DNA of 64,000 nt from Vibrio sp. FE10 (GTDB lineage: Bacteria; Pseudomonadota; Gammaproteobacteria; Enterobacterales; Vibrionaceae). Position 1 is the first letter of the stretch, and the number at the start of each line of letters is the position of its first letter. Positions 28,780 through 40,022 of the stretch are shown one piece after another. The notes beneath the pieces are model-generated. The model was not told where the DNA came from. It saw nothing but the letters and a program-made list of their open reading frames with translations, and searched no databases. The translations under genes were made by a program, and so were the position numbers. The stretch is from contig NZ_AP028067.1 of the NCBI RefSeq assembly GCF_030297155.1, positions 3,348,001 to 3,412,000 of the forward strand, written 5' to 3'.

Positions 28780-29339
28780 GTTTTACTCGTATTATCTATT
28801 TAATACTCATATTTATTGCTTCTTGGTCGACCTATTACTTGTTCGACAAAGAGCAACAATCAACGATACAAGTAGCTCCAAATTTAGAGCTGCCGGCTTT
28901 TAGTGGCAAAAGTTTAGATAACATCAGCTATGACGAAAGCGGTATTCGTAGCTATCAGGTTGAATCAACCTACTTGGAGCACTACTCCGTTGTTGGCGAT
29001 ACACATTTTCAAAACCCCGTTCTCTCTGTTTTCCGCGAAGGACATACGATTGAATGGCAAGTGACCGCAGATCGCGCGATCATGGATGAAAATCAAGTCG
29101 TTACTTTTTATGATAACGTGGTAGCCAAGAACCTATTGCCAGATGCGAGCTTCGATACCATGACAACCGATAAAATGGTTGTTGAGCTCACTAGCCGAGA
29201 TTTTTATTCAGAGACTCCGGTCCATATGATCGGTACATTTTTTGAAACTGAGGGACAAGCAATGAAGGGTAACTTCGGTACCAACAATGCAACCCTCTTT
29301 AATTCTGTTCAAGGTAGATATGAAACTCTTACCCCTTAG
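28776..29339 (+). CDS. lptC: LPS export protein LptC
   Basis: A 187-residue bitopic inner-membrane protein. One N-terminal span (residues 4-22) is followed by a periplasmic beta-jellyroll with FSGKSLDNISYDESGIRSYQ near residue 43. It takes LPS from LptB2FG and hands it to LptA. It overlaps kdsC by four bases and lptA by twenty. Confidence 0.94.
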   Translation: MSFTRIIYLILIFIASWSTYYLFDKEQQSTIQVAPNLELPAFSGKSLDNISYDESGIRSYQVESTYLEHYSVVGDTHFQNPVLSVFREGHTIEWQVTADRAIMDENQVVTFYDNVVAKNLLPDASFDTMTTDKMVVELTSRDFYSETPVHMIGTFFETEGQAMKGNFGTNNATLFNSVQGRYETLTP

Positions 29340-29814
29340 TTTACTTGCTTTTGCCTTTGCTGCGCCAAGCGTATACGCCCTATCTTCGGATAGCGAGCAG
29401 CCTGTCTATATTGATTCAGACAGTCAGCAGCTGGATATGAAAAGCAACAAAGTCACATTCATCGGCGATGTTGTTCTTAAGCAGGGCAGCATCAATATCA
29501 ATGCTGATAAAGTGATTGTTACTCGAAACGCGGTCAACGGTGAAATTGAAGAAATTCAAGGCTTCGGCAAGCCTGCAACCTTCTCTCAGTTGACTGACGA
29601 CGGGAAGACACTCTACGGCGAAGCTGACGACTTACATTACCAGCTTGTTGCTGACAGATTGATCATGACTAAGAATGCCATGCTATCTCAAGATGGCAGC
29701 ATCATTCGTGGTTCTAAGATCACTTACCAGATCGGCTCTCAAAAATTAGTCGCTGACAGTGGTGAGAACAAACGTGTATCAACGGTTTTACAACCTACTG
29801 AAGTGAACAAGTAA
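29320..29814 (+). CDS. lptA: LPS transport periplasmic bridge protein LptA
   Basis: A 164-residue periplasmic protein that polymerises head to tail to bridge LPS across the periplasm. A signal peptide of about 20 residues ends at [25 protein letters not shown] and [17 protein letters not shown] are family motifs of the OstA/LptA jellyroll. The start is placed at the ATG at 29320 because it begins the signal sequence. The longer frame starting at 29287 would lack one. Confidence 0.95.
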   Translation: MKLLPLSLLAFAFAAPSVYALSSDSEQPVYIDSDSQQLDMKSNKVTFIGDVVLKQGSININADKVIVTRNAVNGEIEEIQGFGKPATFSQLTDDGKTLYGEADDLHYQLVADRLIMTKNAMLSQDGSIIRGSKITYQIGSQKLVADSGENKRVSTVLQPTEVNK

Positions 29815-29816
29815 TC

Positions 29817-30542
29817 ATGGCAGTCCTTACAGCAAAGAACCTAGCGAAAACATACAGCAAGCGTAAAGTCGTGACCGACGTAAGCTTACAGGTAGAGTCC
29901 GGCCAGATCGTAGGATTACTTGGGCCCAACGGCGCAGGTAAAACCACGTCTTTCTATATGATTGTTGGCTTAGTTGCGCGTGATGAAGGCACTATCAGCA
30001 TTGATGATCTCGATATCAGTATCTTGCCAATGCACAGTCGTTCACGCCTTGGAATTGGTTATCTGCCTCAAGAAGCGTCGATTTTCCGTAAGTTGTCAGT
30101 TGAGAACAACATCATGGCCGTTTTACAAACCCGTGATGAGCTGACTCACGAACAGCGTCAGGATAAGCTAGAAGACCTGCTTGAAGAGTTCCATATCCAA
30201 CATATCCGAACCAGTAATGGTATGGCTCTGTCGGGTGGTGAGCGCCGTCGTGTTGAGATTGCCCGCGCACTTGCAGCCAATCCTCAGTTTATTCTATTGG
30301 ATGAACCATTTGCTGGTGTTGACCCAATATCGGTTATTGATATCAAAAAAATCATTGTTCACCTGCGCGATCGCGGCTTAGGCGTTTTGATTACCGACCA
30401 CAACGTGCGCGAAACATTGGACGTGTGTGAAAAAGCTTACATTGTGAGCCAAGGACACCTGATTGCAGAGGGTACTCCTGAAGATGTTCTCAATAACGAA
30501 CAAGTTAAACAAGTTTATCTAGGCGAACAATTCCGTCTATGA
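29817..30542 (+). CDS. lptB: LPS export ABC transporter ATPase LptB
   Basis: A 241-residue ATPase that drives LptF and LptG. Walker A is [13 protein letters not shown] at about residue 39, the signature [15 protein letters not shown] at about 140, and Walker [28 protein letters not shown] is the LptB-specific Q-loop region. It begins two bases after lptA. Confidence 0.97.
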   Translation: MAVLTAKNLAKTYSKRKVVTDVSLQVESGQIVGLLGPNGAGKTTSFYMIVGLVARDEGTISIDDLDISILPMHSRSRLGIGYLPQEASIFRKLSVENNIMAVLQTRDELTHEQRQDKLEDLLEEFHIQHIRTSNGMALSGGERRRVEIARALAANPQFILLDEPFAGVDPISVIDIKKIIVHLRDRGLGVLITDHNVRETLDVCEKAYIVSQGHLIAEGTPEDVLNNEQVKQVYLGEQFRL

Positions 30543-30596
30543 TTATATAGAGAGTATCGAGAGTTCTTAGAATAATAACTAGGTAAGTACCACTGA

Positions 30597-32057
30597 ATGA
30601 AACCCTCATTACAACTTAAGCTAGGCCAACAGTTAGCAATGACTCCTCAATTGCAGCAAGCGATCCGTTTGTTGCAATTGTCTACATTAGATTTGCAGCA
30701 AGAGATTCAAGAAGCACTAGAATCCAACCCACTACTCGATGTCGAAGAAGGCAATGAAGAAGCGCCTGCATCAGAAGAGAAACCTAGCAGTGACGAGAAA
30801 GAAACAGTTGAAACCGCAGAGCCGGACTTACCTGATAGCTCCGAATTAATCGAAAAATCAGAGATTGGCAACGAACTAGAAATCGATACCACTTGGGAAG
30901 ACGTTTATAGCGCGAATACCGGAAATACGGGTATTGCCATTGACGACGATATGCCCGTCTACCAAGGCGAAACAACTCAAAGCCTGCACGACTACCTACT
31001 TTGGCAACTCGACCTCACACCGTTCTCTGAAACTGACAGAACCATAGCCTTTGCACTGATTGATGCCATTGATGACTATGGGTACCTCACCGTTACGTGC
31101 GAAGACATCCTTGAGAACTTCGACAACGAAGAGATCGAGCTTGATGAAGTAGAAGCTGTACGCAAAAGAATCCAACAGTTTGATCCGCTTGGTGTGGGTT
31201 CTGTGAATCTTCAAGATTGCTTGCTACTACAACTGGCCACCTTCCCTCAAGACACACCTTGGCTCAACGAAGCTAAGTTAGTACTTACTAGCCATATCGA
31301 TCAACTCGGTAATCGTGATTACAAACTGGTCATCAAAGAAACCAAGTTGAAAGAAGCAGAACTACGTGAAGTTTTGCAGCTCATTCAACAACTGGACCCT
31401 CGCCCTGGCAGTAAGATAACCCCAGACGAAACTGAATATGTCGTTCCCGATGTATCGGTCTTCAAAGATCTGGGCAAATGGTTAGTGACCATTAACCCCG
31501 ATAGCGTGCCTAAACTAAAAGTAAATCAGCAGTACGCTGACTTAGGTAGCAAAGGTAATAGCGCCGATAACCAATACATCCGCTCAAATTTGCAAGAAGC
31601 GAAATGGTTAATTAAGAGCCTAGAAAGCCGAAATGAGACGCTACTCAAAGTTGCACGATGTATTGTTGAACATCAACGCGGTTTCTTCGAACATGGCGCA
31701 GAAGCCATGAAGCCGATGGTACTGAATGATGTGGCTTTAGCTGTCGACATGCACGAATCGACTATTTCTCGTGTAACGACTCAGAAATTCATGCACACCC
31801 CTCGTGGCATATTTGAACTCAAATACTTTTTCTCTAGCCATGTCAGTACTGACAATGGCGGTGAATGTTCATCGACAGCAATTCGCGCGCTCATTAAGAA
31901 GCTTGTCGCGGCTGAAAATACCGCAAAACCTCTCAGTGATAGTAAGATTGCTGCTTTACTGGCTGACCAAGGAATTCAGGTAGCTAGACGTACGATAGCG
32001 AAATACCGTGAGTCTCTGGGCATTGCCCCATCGAGTCAGCGTAAACGTCTGCTATAA
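30597..32057 (+). CDS. rpoN: RNA polymerase sigma-54 factor RpoN
   Basis: A 486-residue alternative sigma factor for nitrogen, flagellar and other regulons, needing AAA+ activators. Region I is at the start ([20 protein letters not shown]), an acidic region II spans about 45-110, and the core-binding region III follows. Near the C-terminus are the helix-turn-helix ([12 protein letters not shown]) and the RpoN box [14 protein letters not shown] at about 463. The length is typical. Genes downstream (hpf, ptsN, rapZ, npr) match the E. coli rpoN operon. Confidence 0.97.
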   Translation: MKPSLQLKLGQQLAMTPQLQQAIRLLQLSTLDLQQEIQEALESNPLLDVEEGNEEAPASEEKPSSDEKETVETAEPDLPDSSELIEKSEIGNELEIDTTWEDVYSANTGNTGIAIDDDMPVYQGETTQSLHDYLLWQLDLTPFSETDRTIAFALIDAIDDYGYLTVTCEDILENFDNEEIELDEVEAVRKRIQQFDPLGVGSVNLQDCLLLQLATFPQDTPWLNEAKLVLTSHIDQLGNRDYKLVIKETKLKEAELREVLQLIQQLDPRPGSKITPDETEYVVPDVSVFKDLGKWLVTINPDSVPKLKVNQQYADLGSKGNSADNQYIRSNLQEAKWLIKSLESRNETLLKVARCIVEHQRGFFEHGAEAMKPMVLNDVALAVDMHESTISRVTTQKFMHTPRGIFELKYFFSSHVSTDNGGECSSTAIRALIKKLVAAENTAKPLSDSKIAALLADQGIQVARRTIAKYRESLGIAPSSQRKRLL

Positions 32058-32115
32058 ACTTATTTAGTTAGCTATTTAAGTTTTATATCAGGCAACAAAC
32101 TGAAAAGGAAAGTCT

Positions 32116-32403
32116 ATGCAAATCAATATTCAAGGCCATCACGTTGATCTTACCGATTCAATGCAAGACTATGTTCACACCAAATTCGACAAACTTGAAC
32201 GCTTTTTTGACCATATCAATAGTATTCAAGTTGTTTTAAAAGTTGAGAAAATCAATCAAATTGCAGAAGCGACCCTTCATATAAATCAAGGCGAAATTCA
32301 TGCAGCAGCAACAGATGAAAGTATGTATGCTGCGATTGATTCATTGGTTGATAAACTCGTCCGCCAACTCAACAAACACAAAGAAAAGCTAAGTAGTCAC
32401 TAA
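32116..32403 (+). CDS. hpf: Ribosome hibernation promoting factor (short form)
   Basis: A 95-residue protein of the HPF/YfiA family that binds the 30S decoding region and helps form inactive 100S ribosomes in stationary phase. The beta-alpha-beta fold marks are INIQGHHVDLTDSMQDYV, FDKLERFFDHI and EATLHINQGEIHA. It lacks the C-terminal extension of long HPF. AAAAGGAAAG precedes the ATG. Confidence 0.95.
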   Translation: MQINIQGHHVDLTDSMQDYVHTKFDKLERFFDHINSIQVVLKVEKINQIAEATLHINQGEIHAAATDESMYAAIDSLVDKLVRQLNKHKEKLSSH

Positions 32404-32404
32404 C

Positions 32405-32866
32405 ATGCAATTAAGCGAAGTACTTTCATTGGACTGCACCAAAAGTGCAGTCCAATGCACAAGCAAAAAAAGAGCCCTTGAGCTCATCAGTCAAATCGCC
32501 GCTGAAAGCTGCGGTCAAGATTCAACAGAACTGTTTGAGTGCATGTTGAGCCGTGAAAAGATGGGCAGTACTGGTATCGGTAATGGCATCGCTATTCCGC
32601 ATGCTCGTATGAATGTCAGTGATAAAGCGATTGCTGTATTACTGCAATGCCAAGAACCCATCGAATTTGATGCGATTGATAACCGTCCTGTCGACCTATT
32701 ATTTGCTCTGCTTGTTCCTAGTGAACAATGTAAAGAACATCTAAAAACCCTTTCTTGTATGGCAGAACGACTTAACGATAAGCAGACCCTTAAACAGTTG
32801 CGTAATGCTCAGAGTGATCAAGAGCTTTACGACATCATGATTCAAGTGCCAACTTGCGAGCAATAG
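32405..32866 (+). CDS. ptsN: Nitrogen PTS enzyme IIA PtsN
   Basis: A 153-residue regulatory EIIA-Ntr that accepts phosphate from Npr. The phosphorylation site is probably His66 in GIAIPHARM. Family members control potassium uptake, cell-envelope genes and RpoN-linked functions by binding targets in one phosphorylation state. It starts one base after hpf and lies beside its donor npr, two genes downstream. Confidence 0.95.
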   Translation: MQLSEVLSLDCTKSAVQCTSKKRALELISQIAAESCGQDSTELFECMLSREKMGSTGIGNGIAIPHARMNVSDKAIAVLLQCQEPIEFDAIDNRPVDLLFALLVPSEQCKEHLKTLSCMAERLNDKQTLKQLRNAQSDQELYDIMIQVPTCEQ

Positions 32867-32867
32867 C

Positions 32868-33737
32868 ATGCGATTAATCGTTGTTAGTGGCCAATCTGGG
32901 GCCGGTAAAAGTGTTGCGCTACGAGTCCTTGAAGACTTGGGGTATTACTGTGTTGATAACCTACCAGTAAATCTACTCAGCGACTTTGTCGAATCAGTAC
33001 GCGAAATCAATCAGAACGTTGCCGTCAGCATTGATATCCGGAACCTGCCGAAAGAACCGAAATTGGTCACAGATACGCTAGAGCAGCTAGAATCTGCAAC
33101 CGACATCGACGTCAATGTGTTGTTCCTAGATGCAAGCAAGCAGACGCTACTGAAACGCTACAGCGAAACGCGCCGAATACATCCTCTTTCGATTGGCCAA
33201 GACAAGCTATCACTTGAACAAGCTATCGACTTAGAGAAAACCCTTCTGACACCTCTCGCAGAGCAAGCTTGCATCGTCATTGATAGCAGTGACTGCAATC
33301 TTTACGAGTTAAGTGAAAAGGTTCGATTTAAAGTTGAAGGAAAAGAGAAGCAAGAGTTAATCATTGTCTTTCAATCTTTCGGTTTTAAATACGGTCTACC
33401 CAGTGATGCTGACTATGTATTTGATGTTCGTTTCTTGCCGAACCCTCACTGGGAACCGGCTCTTCGACCATTGACTGGGCTTGATGCGCCTATTCACTCT
33501 TTTCTGGAAAAACACTCTGAAGTGCTTGAACTCAAACAGCAGATCCAAGGCTTTGTTGAGCAATGGTTACCGATGTTAGAGAAGAACAATCGCAGTTACC
33601 TAACGGTCGCGATTGGTTGTACCGGTGGCAAACATCGCTCAGTGTATTTAACGCAGAAAATTGGTGAGTACTTCGACCAACTTGGACACCAAGTTCAAAT
33701 TAGACACGCCTCCCTAGAGAAACAACAGCAGGTTTAA
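32868..33737 (+). CDS. rapZ: RNase adapter protein RapZ
   Basis: A 289-residue protein with an N-terminal Walker A ([10 protein letters not shown] at residues 6-15) and Walker-B-like segment, and a C-terminal RNA-binding half ([17 protein letters not shown] at about 248). In E. coli it directs RNase E to the GlmZ small RNA and so sets glucosamine-6-phosphate synthesis. That ties it to the murA/Kdo envelope genes nearby. It starts one base after ptsN. Confidence 0.95.
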   Translation: MRLIVVSGQSGAGKSVALRVLEDLGYYCVDNLPVNLLSDFVESVREINQNVAVSIDIRNLPKEPKLVTDTLEQLESATDIDVNVLFLDASKQTLLKRYSETRRIHPLSIGQDKLSLEQAIDLEKTLLTPLAEQACIVIDSSDCNLYELSEKVRFKVEGKEKQELIIVFQSFGFKYGLPSDADYVFDVRFLPNPHWEPALRPLTGLDAPIHSFLEKHSEVLELKQQIQGFVEQWLPMLEKNNRSYLTVAIGCTGGKHRSVYLTQKIGEYFDQLGHQVQIRHASLEKQQQV

Positions 33738-33739
33738 CC

Positions 33740-34015
33740 ATGGAATTAACTCGAACTGTACTGATCCAAAACCGTTTGGGTCTTCATGCTAGAGCGGCGG
33801 TAAAGTTAGTTGAACTCGCACAAAGCTTTGATGCCACGATCACTATCCATAGTGAAGAAGACAAAGTCGCGACAGCCGACAGTGTTATGGGGCTGCTCAT
33901 GCTGGAATCAGCACAAGGGCAACATATCACAATTCAAGCCGCGGGGACTGATTCGCAACAAGCCTTGGATGCTGTCTGCCATTTAATTGAAGACAAGTTT
34001 GATGAGGGCGAGTAG
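33740..34015 (+). CDS. npr: Nitrogen PTS phosphocarrier protein Npr
   Basis: A 91-residue HPr-like carrier that passes phosphate from PtsP to PtsN. The active-site His16 is in [10 protein letters not shown]. It is the last gene of the rpoN cluster. A short 7-bp GC-rich hairpin lies about 30 bases after the stop (34045-34064), without a clear T-run. Confidence 0.94.
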   Translation: MELTRTVLIQNRLGLHARAAVKLVELAQSFDATITIHSEEDKVATADSVMGLLMLESAQGQHITIQAAGTDSQQALDAVCHLIEDKFDEGE

Positions 34016-34164
34016 CTCGAAATCACGACGCCAAATACCCAATGGTCCGGAGCAACTTCCGGACACGATTAAATCTTAGTTCTGCCTAAGTTAATGATTT
34101 AAATAAGCCCCAGAATTAAGTTACTATTCCAAGCATTGTTAGAATAATGAGATAGGAGGAAAAT

Positions 34165-35520
34165 ATGGCAGAGCAATTAGAATTCGACCAAGCTCACCAA
34201 ACCCTCCAAGAAGTCAGCGAAGCCCTAGAAAACGGCCGATTTGTTCACGTACGCCGACTACTTCAGGACATGGAACCTGAAGATATTGCACACCTTTTAG
34301 AAGCCTCCCCTCGCAAAAGTCGTGATGTACTCTGGCAACTCACCGATCCTGAAGACTACGGTGAAATTCTTGATGAGCTAAACGAAGACGTCAAAGATGC
34401 TCTTGTGTCAAAAATGGCACCAGAAACCTTGGCAGAAGCAACCGAAGGTATGGAAACCGATGACGTCGCGTACGTACTTCGAAGCCTACCCGACGATGTT
34501 TCTCGCGAAGTCCTTTCTCAAATGGACTCCGTTGATCGTGCTTTAGTTGAAACAGCACTATCGTACCCTGAAGATTCAGCGGGTGCGTTAATGAACACCG
34601 ACGTAATCACGATCCGTGGTGATGTCGATGTTGAAGTCGTCCTGCGTTATTTACGTATGCGTGGTGAGTTACCTGACGCTACCGATGCATTGTATGTTAT
34701 CGACGATGATGAACGCCTCATTGGTAACCTATCGCTCAGCACACTGATTACGACGCAACCCGATGTTGCGGTTTCCGAAGTGATGGAAGATGCCGACGAA
34801 GCTATCGCGGTTGAAACCAGTGCCTCAGATATCGCCAGCCTATTCGAACGTCGTAACTGGGTGTCAGCTCCTGTTGTCGATGTAAATCAACATCTTGTCG
34901 GTCGTATCACGATCGATGATGTGGTTGATGTCATTCGTGAAGATGCCGAACACTCGATGATGAGTATGGCGGGTATGGACGATGACGAAGATACATTCGC
35001 TCCGGTCGTAAAATCCGCTCGCCGCCGTAGTGTGTGGTTAGGCGCAAATGTTTTGGCAGCACTCGCCGCAGCGTCTGTGTCTAATATGTTTGAAGCGACA
35101 CTGAATGAGATGGCAGCCATCGCTGTTTTGATGACCATCGTACCGTCCATGGGCGGTGTTGCTGGCAACCAAACCGTCGCTCTGGTCATTCGTGGTTTAG
35201 CACTTGGTCACATCGGTGACAGTAACAAACGCGAACTACTCCTCAAAGAAGCCTCTATCGGCTTCCTTAATGGCATTCTATGGGCCGTTATCATTGGCGG
35301 TATAGTCGTAGCTTGGAAAGGCAATTGGATCTTGGGAGGCATCATCTCAGCAGCGATGATGACAAACTTGATTGTCGCAGGTATTGCAGGTGTAACAATT
35401 CCTGTGATGCTGAAGAAGATGAATATCGACCCCGCGCTTGCTGGCGGTATGGCTCTCACCACGGTAACCGATGTGATTGGCCTATCGGTGTTCTTAGGCT
35501 TAGCAACCATACTGATCTAG
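34165..35520 (+). CDS. mgtE: Magnesium transporter MgtE
   Basis: A 451-residue dimeric Mg2+ channel. The N-domain has HLLEASPRKSRDVLWQL. Two CBS domains lie at about 135-255 (ALMNTDVITI, VGRITIDDVVDVI), and five membrane spans at about 285-450 include VPSMGGVAGNQTVALVIRGL, the conserved pore region. The acidic N and CBS domains sense cytosolic Mg2+ and gate the pore. A GATAGGAGG ribosome site precedes the ATG. No Mg2+ riboswitch fold was evident upstream. It is monocistronic. Confidence 0.96.
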   Translation: MAEQLEFDQAHQTLQEVSEALENGRFVHVRRLLQDMEPEDIAHLLEASPRKSRDVLWQLTDPEDYGEILDELNEDVKDALVSKMAPETLAEATEGMETDDVAYVLRSLPDDVSREVLSQMDSVDRALVETALSYPEDSAGALMNTDVITIRGDVDVEVVLRYLRMRGELPDATDALYVIDDDERLIGNLSLSTLITTQPDVAVSEVMEDADEAIAVETSASDIASLFERRNWVSAPVVDVNQHLVGRITIDDVVDVIREDAEHSMMSMAGMDDDEDTFAPVVKSARRRSVWLGANVLAALAAASVSNMFEATLNEMAAIAVLMTIVPSMGGVAGNQTVALVIRGLALGHIGDSNKRELLLKEASIGFLNGILWAVIIGGIVVAWKGNWILGGIISAAMMTNLIVAGIAGVTIPVMLKKMNIDPALAGGMALTTVTDVIGLSVFLGLATILI

Positions 35521-35556
35521 CGAAGATGAACAGATAGCCAACTTTTGGCGAAAAAC

Positions 35557-35583
35557 AAAAAGGGAGCTATCAGCTCCCTTTTT
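35557..35583. terminator. Bidirectional terminator between mgtE and pmbA
   Basis: A 12-bp stem AAAAAGGGAGCT/AGCTCCCTTTTT with a 3-base loop lies between convergent genes. T-runs are on both sides. Confidence 0.88.
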
Positions 35584-35609
35584 AATTCATCAGATTAGCT
35601 TTAATTGAA

Positions 35610-36953
35610 TTACTCGCCTGCGACTTTCATCGACTCAAGCAAGATAGAACCGGTTTGAATCTGAGAACGCATTTCAACGTCGTTACCTACCGCTACAATC
35701 TGAGTGAACATGTCTTTTAGATTGCCCGCGATCGTCACTTCCGATACTGGGTATTGGATCTCTCCATTCTCAACCCAGAAACCAGCTGCGCCACGAGAGT
35801 AATCACCGGTTACGGTATTCACACCTTGACCCATCACTTCAGTCACAAGGAAACCTGTGCCTAATTCTTTTAGCATTTGCTCAAAGTTTTGACCGGTAGA
35901 TTTAACGAACCAGTTATGGATACCACCAGCATGGCCTGTCGGTGTCATTTCCATCTTACGTGCTGCATAGCTAGTAAGAAGGTAAGTTGCTAACACACCA
36001 TCCGTGATAATTTCACGATCTTGAGTGTAAACACCTTCGCTGTCGAACGGGCTTGAAGCCAAACCACGTAAGATATGTGGACGCTCAGAGATATTGAACC
36101 AATCAGGTAGGATTTTCTGACCTAGATGATCCAGTAAGAACGAAGACTTACGGTAAAGGTTACCACCACTAATTGCCATCACAAGGTGACCAATTAGGCC
36201 TGTAGCGACGTCGTTAGCGAACATAATTGGATATTGACCTGTTGGAAGCTTCTTCGCATCCAAACGGCTTACAGTCTTTTCTGCGGCTTCTTGACCAACA
36301 CGCTCAGGCGTCCAAAGCTCATCACGGTGACGTGCAACGGTGTAGCTGTAATCACGTTCCATTTCGCCATTAGCACCTTCACCGATCACACAGCAGCTTG
36401 TGCTATGACGGCTTGATGCGAAGCTGGCTAGCAAACCGTGGCTATTACCATAAACTTTAACGCCATAATGGCTGTCGTAGCTTGCGCCATCACTTTGTTT
36501 GATCTTGTCGCTGTAAGCGAGTGCTTGTCTTTCAGCAGCAATCGCAATCTCAGCGGCATAGTCTGGATTCGGCTCATCTGGGTGAAAAAGATCCAAATCA
36601 GGAATTTCTTTCACCATATATTCTTTAGGTGCTGGACCTGCAAACGGGTCTTCAGAAGTGTATTGAGCAATATCAAGCGCGGCTGCGACGGTTTGAGCAA
36701 TCGCCTTCTCGCTCAGATCAGATGTAGATGCGCTGCCTTTCTTCTGGCCGCGATAAACAGTAATGCCTAGAGCACCATCACTATTAAATTCAACGTTTTC
36801 CACTTCACACATACGTGTTGAAACACTTAAACCCGTTGACTTAGTAATAGCGACCTCAGCTGCGTCTGCACTCACTGATGCCATATCCAACGCTTTAGCT
36901 ACTGCGGCTTCTAGCTCAACTCTTTGCTGGGCGACTTGCTGTTTTACATCCAT
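35610..36953 (-). CDS. pmbA: Metalloprotease-related protein PmbA (TldE)
   Basis: A 447-residue member of the TldD/PmbA pair. In E. coli the TldD-PmbA heterodimer is a zinc protease that matures microcin B17 and degrades CcdA; PmbA itself lacks the HExxxH site and acts as the non-catalytic partner. Conserved segments are [32 protein letters not shown] and [20 protein letters not shown] at the end. tldD is not in the window. It is divergent from darP, as in E. coli. Confidence 0.95.
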   Translation of the reverse strand: MDVKQQVAQQRVELEAAVAKALDMASVSADAAEVAITKSTGLSVSTRMCEVENVEFNSDGALGITVYRGQKKGSASTSDLSEKAIAQTVAAALDIAQYTSEDPFAGPAPKEYMVKEIPDLDLFHPDEPNPDYAAEIAIAAERQALAYSDKIKQSDGASYDSHYGVKVYGNSHGLLASFASSRHSTSCCVIGEGANGEMERDYSYTVARHRDELWTPERVGQEAAEKTVSRLDAKKLPTGQYPIMFANDVATGLIGHLVMAISGGNLYRKSSFLLDHLGQKILPDWFNISERPHILRGLASSPFDSEGVYTQDREIITDGVLATYLLTSYAARKMEMTPTGHAGGIHNWFVKSTGQNFEQMLKELGTGFLVTEVMGQGVNTVTGDYSRGAAGFWVENGEIQYPVSEVTIAGNLKDMFTQIVAVGNDVEMRSQIQTGSILLESMKVAGE

Positions 36954-37071
36954 ATCTATTCTAATTTTTTAGGTCAATATTACGTAGGATAACAAGAATT
37001 TCGCTTTCTCCCCAAGATTCTTGCTAAAATAGGCAATATATTCGTTTGAGATAGTGACATAGGCAGAAAAG

Positions 37072-37596
37072 ATGGCTCGCAAAAACCAAAAAGCCCCATG
37101 GGAACCAGAAGAAGAAATCATCTGGGTAAGTAAGACTGAAATGAAAACGGACATGGACGCCCTGCAAAAGCTGGGAGAAGAGCTTGTTGAACTAAAGCCT
37201 TCTATTCTTGATAAGTTTCCTTTGTCTGAAGATCTGGCTTTAGCGATTAAAGATGCACAGCGCTTTAAAAATGAAGCAAAGCGCCGTCAGCTTCAATACA
37301 TTGGTAAAGTAATGCGCAATGTAGATCCAGAGCCGATTCAAGCGGCTTTAGATAAGATTCGCAACAAACACTCTCAAGCAACAGTTGAACTGCACAAACT
37401 AGAGCAACTGCGTGACCGCGTTGTTGCTGAAGGCGATGCTGCCATTTCAGACGTGATGGATATGTACCCTGAAGCAGACCGTCAACGTCTTCGTCAGCTA
37501 GCTCGTCAAGCTAACAAAGAGAAAGCGGCAAATAAACCTGCTAAGTCTTCTCGTGAAATCTTCCAAATCTTAAAAGAGCTAAAGCTAGGCGACTAA
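37072..37596 (+). CDS. darP: Ribosome biogenesis factor DarP (YjgA)
   Basis: A 174-residue charged, all-helical protein that acts late in 50S subunit assembly. Family marks include [14 protein letters not shown] near the start, [20 protein letters not shown] and [15 protein letters not shown] in the middle and [11 protein letters not shown] at the end. It is transcribed alone, opposite pmbA, and ends at a strong terminator. Confidence 0.94.
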   Translation: MARKNQKAPWEPEEEIIWVSKTEMKTDMDALQKLGEELVELKPSILDKFPLSEDLALAIKDAQRFKNEAKRRQLQYIGKVMRNVDPEPIQAALDKIRNKHSQATVELHKLEQLRDRVVAEGDAAISDVMDMYPEADRQRLRQLARQANKEKAANKPAKSSREIFQILKELKLGD

Positions 37597-37627
37597 TTTT
37601 TGCCTCCCTTTACTCAGAAAGATAATA

Positions 37628-37655
37628 AAAGACCTAGCAGATGCTAGGTCTTTTT
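37628..37655. terminator. Bidirectional terminator between darP and thiQ
   Basis: A perfect 12-bp stem AAAGACCTAGCA/TGCTAGGTCTTT with a tiny GA loop (more likely a 4-base loop after two pairs open). T-runs lie on both strands. Confidence 0.82.
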
Positions 37656-37704
37656 GTATTCGACGCTCTCAATATCAAAAAATGCTCAATATCGAGCTCA
37701 GTCG

Positions 37705-38409
37705 TTATTCTCCGGCTCGAACAAATGAACTCAATTCGCCTTGTGGGTGATCGACAGTTAGCGCGTCTATCGAGTCTTCGACTAAAACCTTACCCAGTGC
37801 CACAAACACAAACTTGTTCGCGATACTGCGCGCATCACCTAAGTGGTGTGTCACCATCAAAACAGTAATGTTTCGCTCTGCTGCTAATCGCTTAACTAAG
37901 CTCAGCATCTCTTCACGAAGCAAAGGATCAAGTGCAGAAAAGGGCTCATCAAGCAGCCAAATATCATGCGGCTGCACAAAACATCGAGCTAGCGCAACAC
38001 GCTGACGTTGCCCCCCCGATAAGTGCTCAGGCAATCTATCCAAATACTCCGCGACCCCAACTTGTGCGGCAGCTTGCTCAACTTCGAGCTTTTGGGTTGC
38101 GGTAAGCTTTAACCCTGGATGCAGCCCTAAACCAATATTTTCACGCACGGTAAGATGGGCAAACAGATTATGTTCTTGGAACAGCATAGCCAATGGGCGT
38201 TGATGCGCCTCTTTACCTATCAAGGACTGCCCTGCTACCGAGATCTCACCCGATGTAGGCTCAATAAAACCAGCCACCAGCGCCAGCAGTGTGGATTTAC
38301 CCGCACCACTCGGCCCCATCAATGCAACAATGTCGCCCTGCTCTGCTTGAAAATCAAAACGAAACAACTCTTGGTGATAGTGGTAGTCCACATCTTTCAT
38401 CACTAACAT
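37705..38409 (-). CDS. thiQ: Thiamine ABC transporter ATPase ThiQ
   Basis: A 234-residue ATPase for thiamine and thiamine pyrophosphate import. Walker A is GPSGAGKSTLLALVAGF near residue 31, the signature LSGGQRQRVALARCF near 130, and Walker B IWLLDEPFSALDP. Two ATGs are in tandem. The second (38409) is better spaced from AAGGA, while the first (38412) overlaps the thiP stop as ATGA. It is the last gene of thiBPQ. Confidence 0.93.
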   Translation of the reverse strand: MLVMKDVDYHYHQELFRFDFQAEQGDIVALMGPSGAGKSTLLALVAGFIEPTSGEISVAGQSLIGKEAHQRPLAMLFQEHNLFAHLTVRENIGLGLHPGLKLTATQKLEVEQAAAQVGVAEYLDRLPEHLSGGQRQRVALARCFVQPHDIWLLDEPFSALDPLLREEMLSLVKRLAAERNITVLMVTHHLGDARSIANKFVFVALGKVLVEDSIDALTVDHPQGELSSFVRAGE

Positions 38410-40022
38410 CATCGGTTCCTTAACTTTTTAGCATTGAGATTTGAGGTTCGAGTAAATAAAAATTCAATCAGACTAAAACTGCCCACACTCAACAACAATA
38501 AACTCACTGACACCACTGCCGCCGCTTCCATTTGATAGCTGCCTAACAATTGGAATAGATACAAAGGCAGAGTTCTAAAGTCTTGGCTACCAAATAAGGC
38601 AATCGCACTTAAGTCGCCCATCGCTAGCATAAAACTGATTGAGAATGCGTGAGCCATAGGTTTACGCAGTGCGCGCCATTCCACTAGTCTGAATCGGGTG
38701 AACCCCGTCATCCCTAAACTCGCACACACATACTGATATTGCTGAGACAGGTGCAGCATAGGTTGAGCTAAGGTTTTAATCACATAAGGTAGTGCCATCA
38801 AGCTGTTCACGGCGATCACAATAAAGAAAGCCAAGCTGAACACATCGGTAAATGAACGCAACAATAAGAAGAGACCAGTACTGATCACTAGCCCCGGCGT
38901 CACTAAAATAATAGTGCCAATCAACTCGATTTTATCGGCTCTAAAATTCTTGTTCTGCAAGCGCCATGCACGACTGGTCAGCAATATCGCAATACCAATA
39001 AAAACGGCGATAACACTGGCCAAGGAAGCGACACGAACCGAAGTCATTAACGCTGCCCAAAACGGTTCACTGCTGAGCACAGTTAAAGCTTGTGAGTTAA
39101 TACCACTAAAGATAACCATAGCTAAAGGCGGCAATACCAGCATTGAGACTACGATGATCCAAAAGCTATCCCAAGCTTTTGACCACCAGCTGTCCTTAAC
39201 CAAATATTTCTCTTCCGACAGCTGACTGGCCGTCACTGAAATAGGTTTAGATAGGCGTTGAATACTCACCGCTAATACACCACACAACAGCATTTGCCAT
39301 ATTGCGAGTAACGCACCCGCTTGCAGGCCAAAATCGAATTTAATCGCTTGATAGATGGCTAGCTCGATAGTGGTCGATTTCGGGCCGCCGCCAAGAGCCA
39401 TCACGGTAGCAAAGCTAGTAAAACACAACATGAAGACCAAACCACAAACATGTGGCAGTTGTTGCCTTAAACGCGGCCATTCGACCCATTTAAATTTATT
39501 CCAGTGACTCATACCCAAATGAGCACACAGCTTGTGCTGCTCGGCAGGCACGGTATCCAAAGCCTGTAAAAGCAGACGGCTAGCATAAGGCAAATTAAAG
39601 AAGACATGCGCGAGCAAAATGCCATTCAAACCATAAATCGAGAATGGCAATTCAATGTCGAAGTTAGCCAAAAATTTAGCTAACCAGCCACTGTTGCCAT
39701 AAATCGCGAGCAAGCCAAATACACCGACCAACACAGGCAGAACCAAGGTCGACGCGAACAGCCTGAGCAACAGAGCTCGTCCAAAAAATTGCCTGCGACA
39801 CAGAGCGTGCGCAATGGGTATAGCAAAGCCAACACTCAGTAAAGTTGAGAACGTCGCTTGATAAAAACTGAATTTCGTTACATGCCAATAGTAAGGGTCG
39901 GACCATACTTGGCTGATATCAAGAGAAGGGGCATTGCTAAGCAATGCCCCAACTGCTGAAACCACGAAGGCGGTAATGAGTATCGCAACCCAGATCCCGA
40001 CCTTAGGTGTTCTCTTTATCAT
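38409..40022 (-). CDS. thiP: Thiamine ABC transporter permease ThiP
   Basis: A 537-residue inner-membrane permease with about twelve spans in two homologous halves. Each half carries an EAA-type coupling loop: ACASLGMTGFTRFRLVEW in the C-terminal half and LCAHLGMSHWNKFKWVEW in the N-terminal half. The start is placed at the ATG at 40022 to match the family N-terminus. A TTG at 40055 is the other option, and neither has a strong ribosome site. Confidence 0.94.
   Translation of the reverse strand: MIKRTPKVGIWVAILITAFVVSAVGALLSNAPSLDISQVWSDPYYWHVTKFSFYQATFSTLLSVGFAIPIAHALCRRQFFGRALLLRLFASTLVLPVLVGVFGLLAIYGNSGWLAKFLANFDIELPFSIYGLNGILLAHVFFNLPYASRLLLQALDTVPAEQHKLCAHLGMSHWNKFKWVEWPRLRQQLPHVCGLVFMLCFTSFATVMALGGGPKSTTIELAIYQAIKFDFGLQAGALLAIWQMLLCGVLAVSIQRLSKPISVTASQLSEEKYLVKDSWWSKAWDSFWIIVVSMLVLPPLAMVIFSGINSQALTVLSSEPFWAALMTSVRVASLASVIAVFIGIAILLTSRAWRLQNKNFRADKIELIGTIILVTPGLVISTGLFLLLRSFTDVFSLAFFIVIAVNSLMALPYVIKTLAQPMLHLSQQYQYVCASLGMTGFTRFRLVEWRALRKPMAHAFSISFMLAMGDLSAIALFGSQDFRTLPLYLFQLLGSYQMEAAAVVSVSLLLLSVGSFSLIEFLFTRTSNLNAKKLRNR

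Noticed and set aside
34045..34064. Short hairpin after npr as a terminator or a Mg2+ riboswitch part before mgtE.
   Set aside because: The stem is only 7 bp with no T-run, and no conserved riboswitch core was seen.
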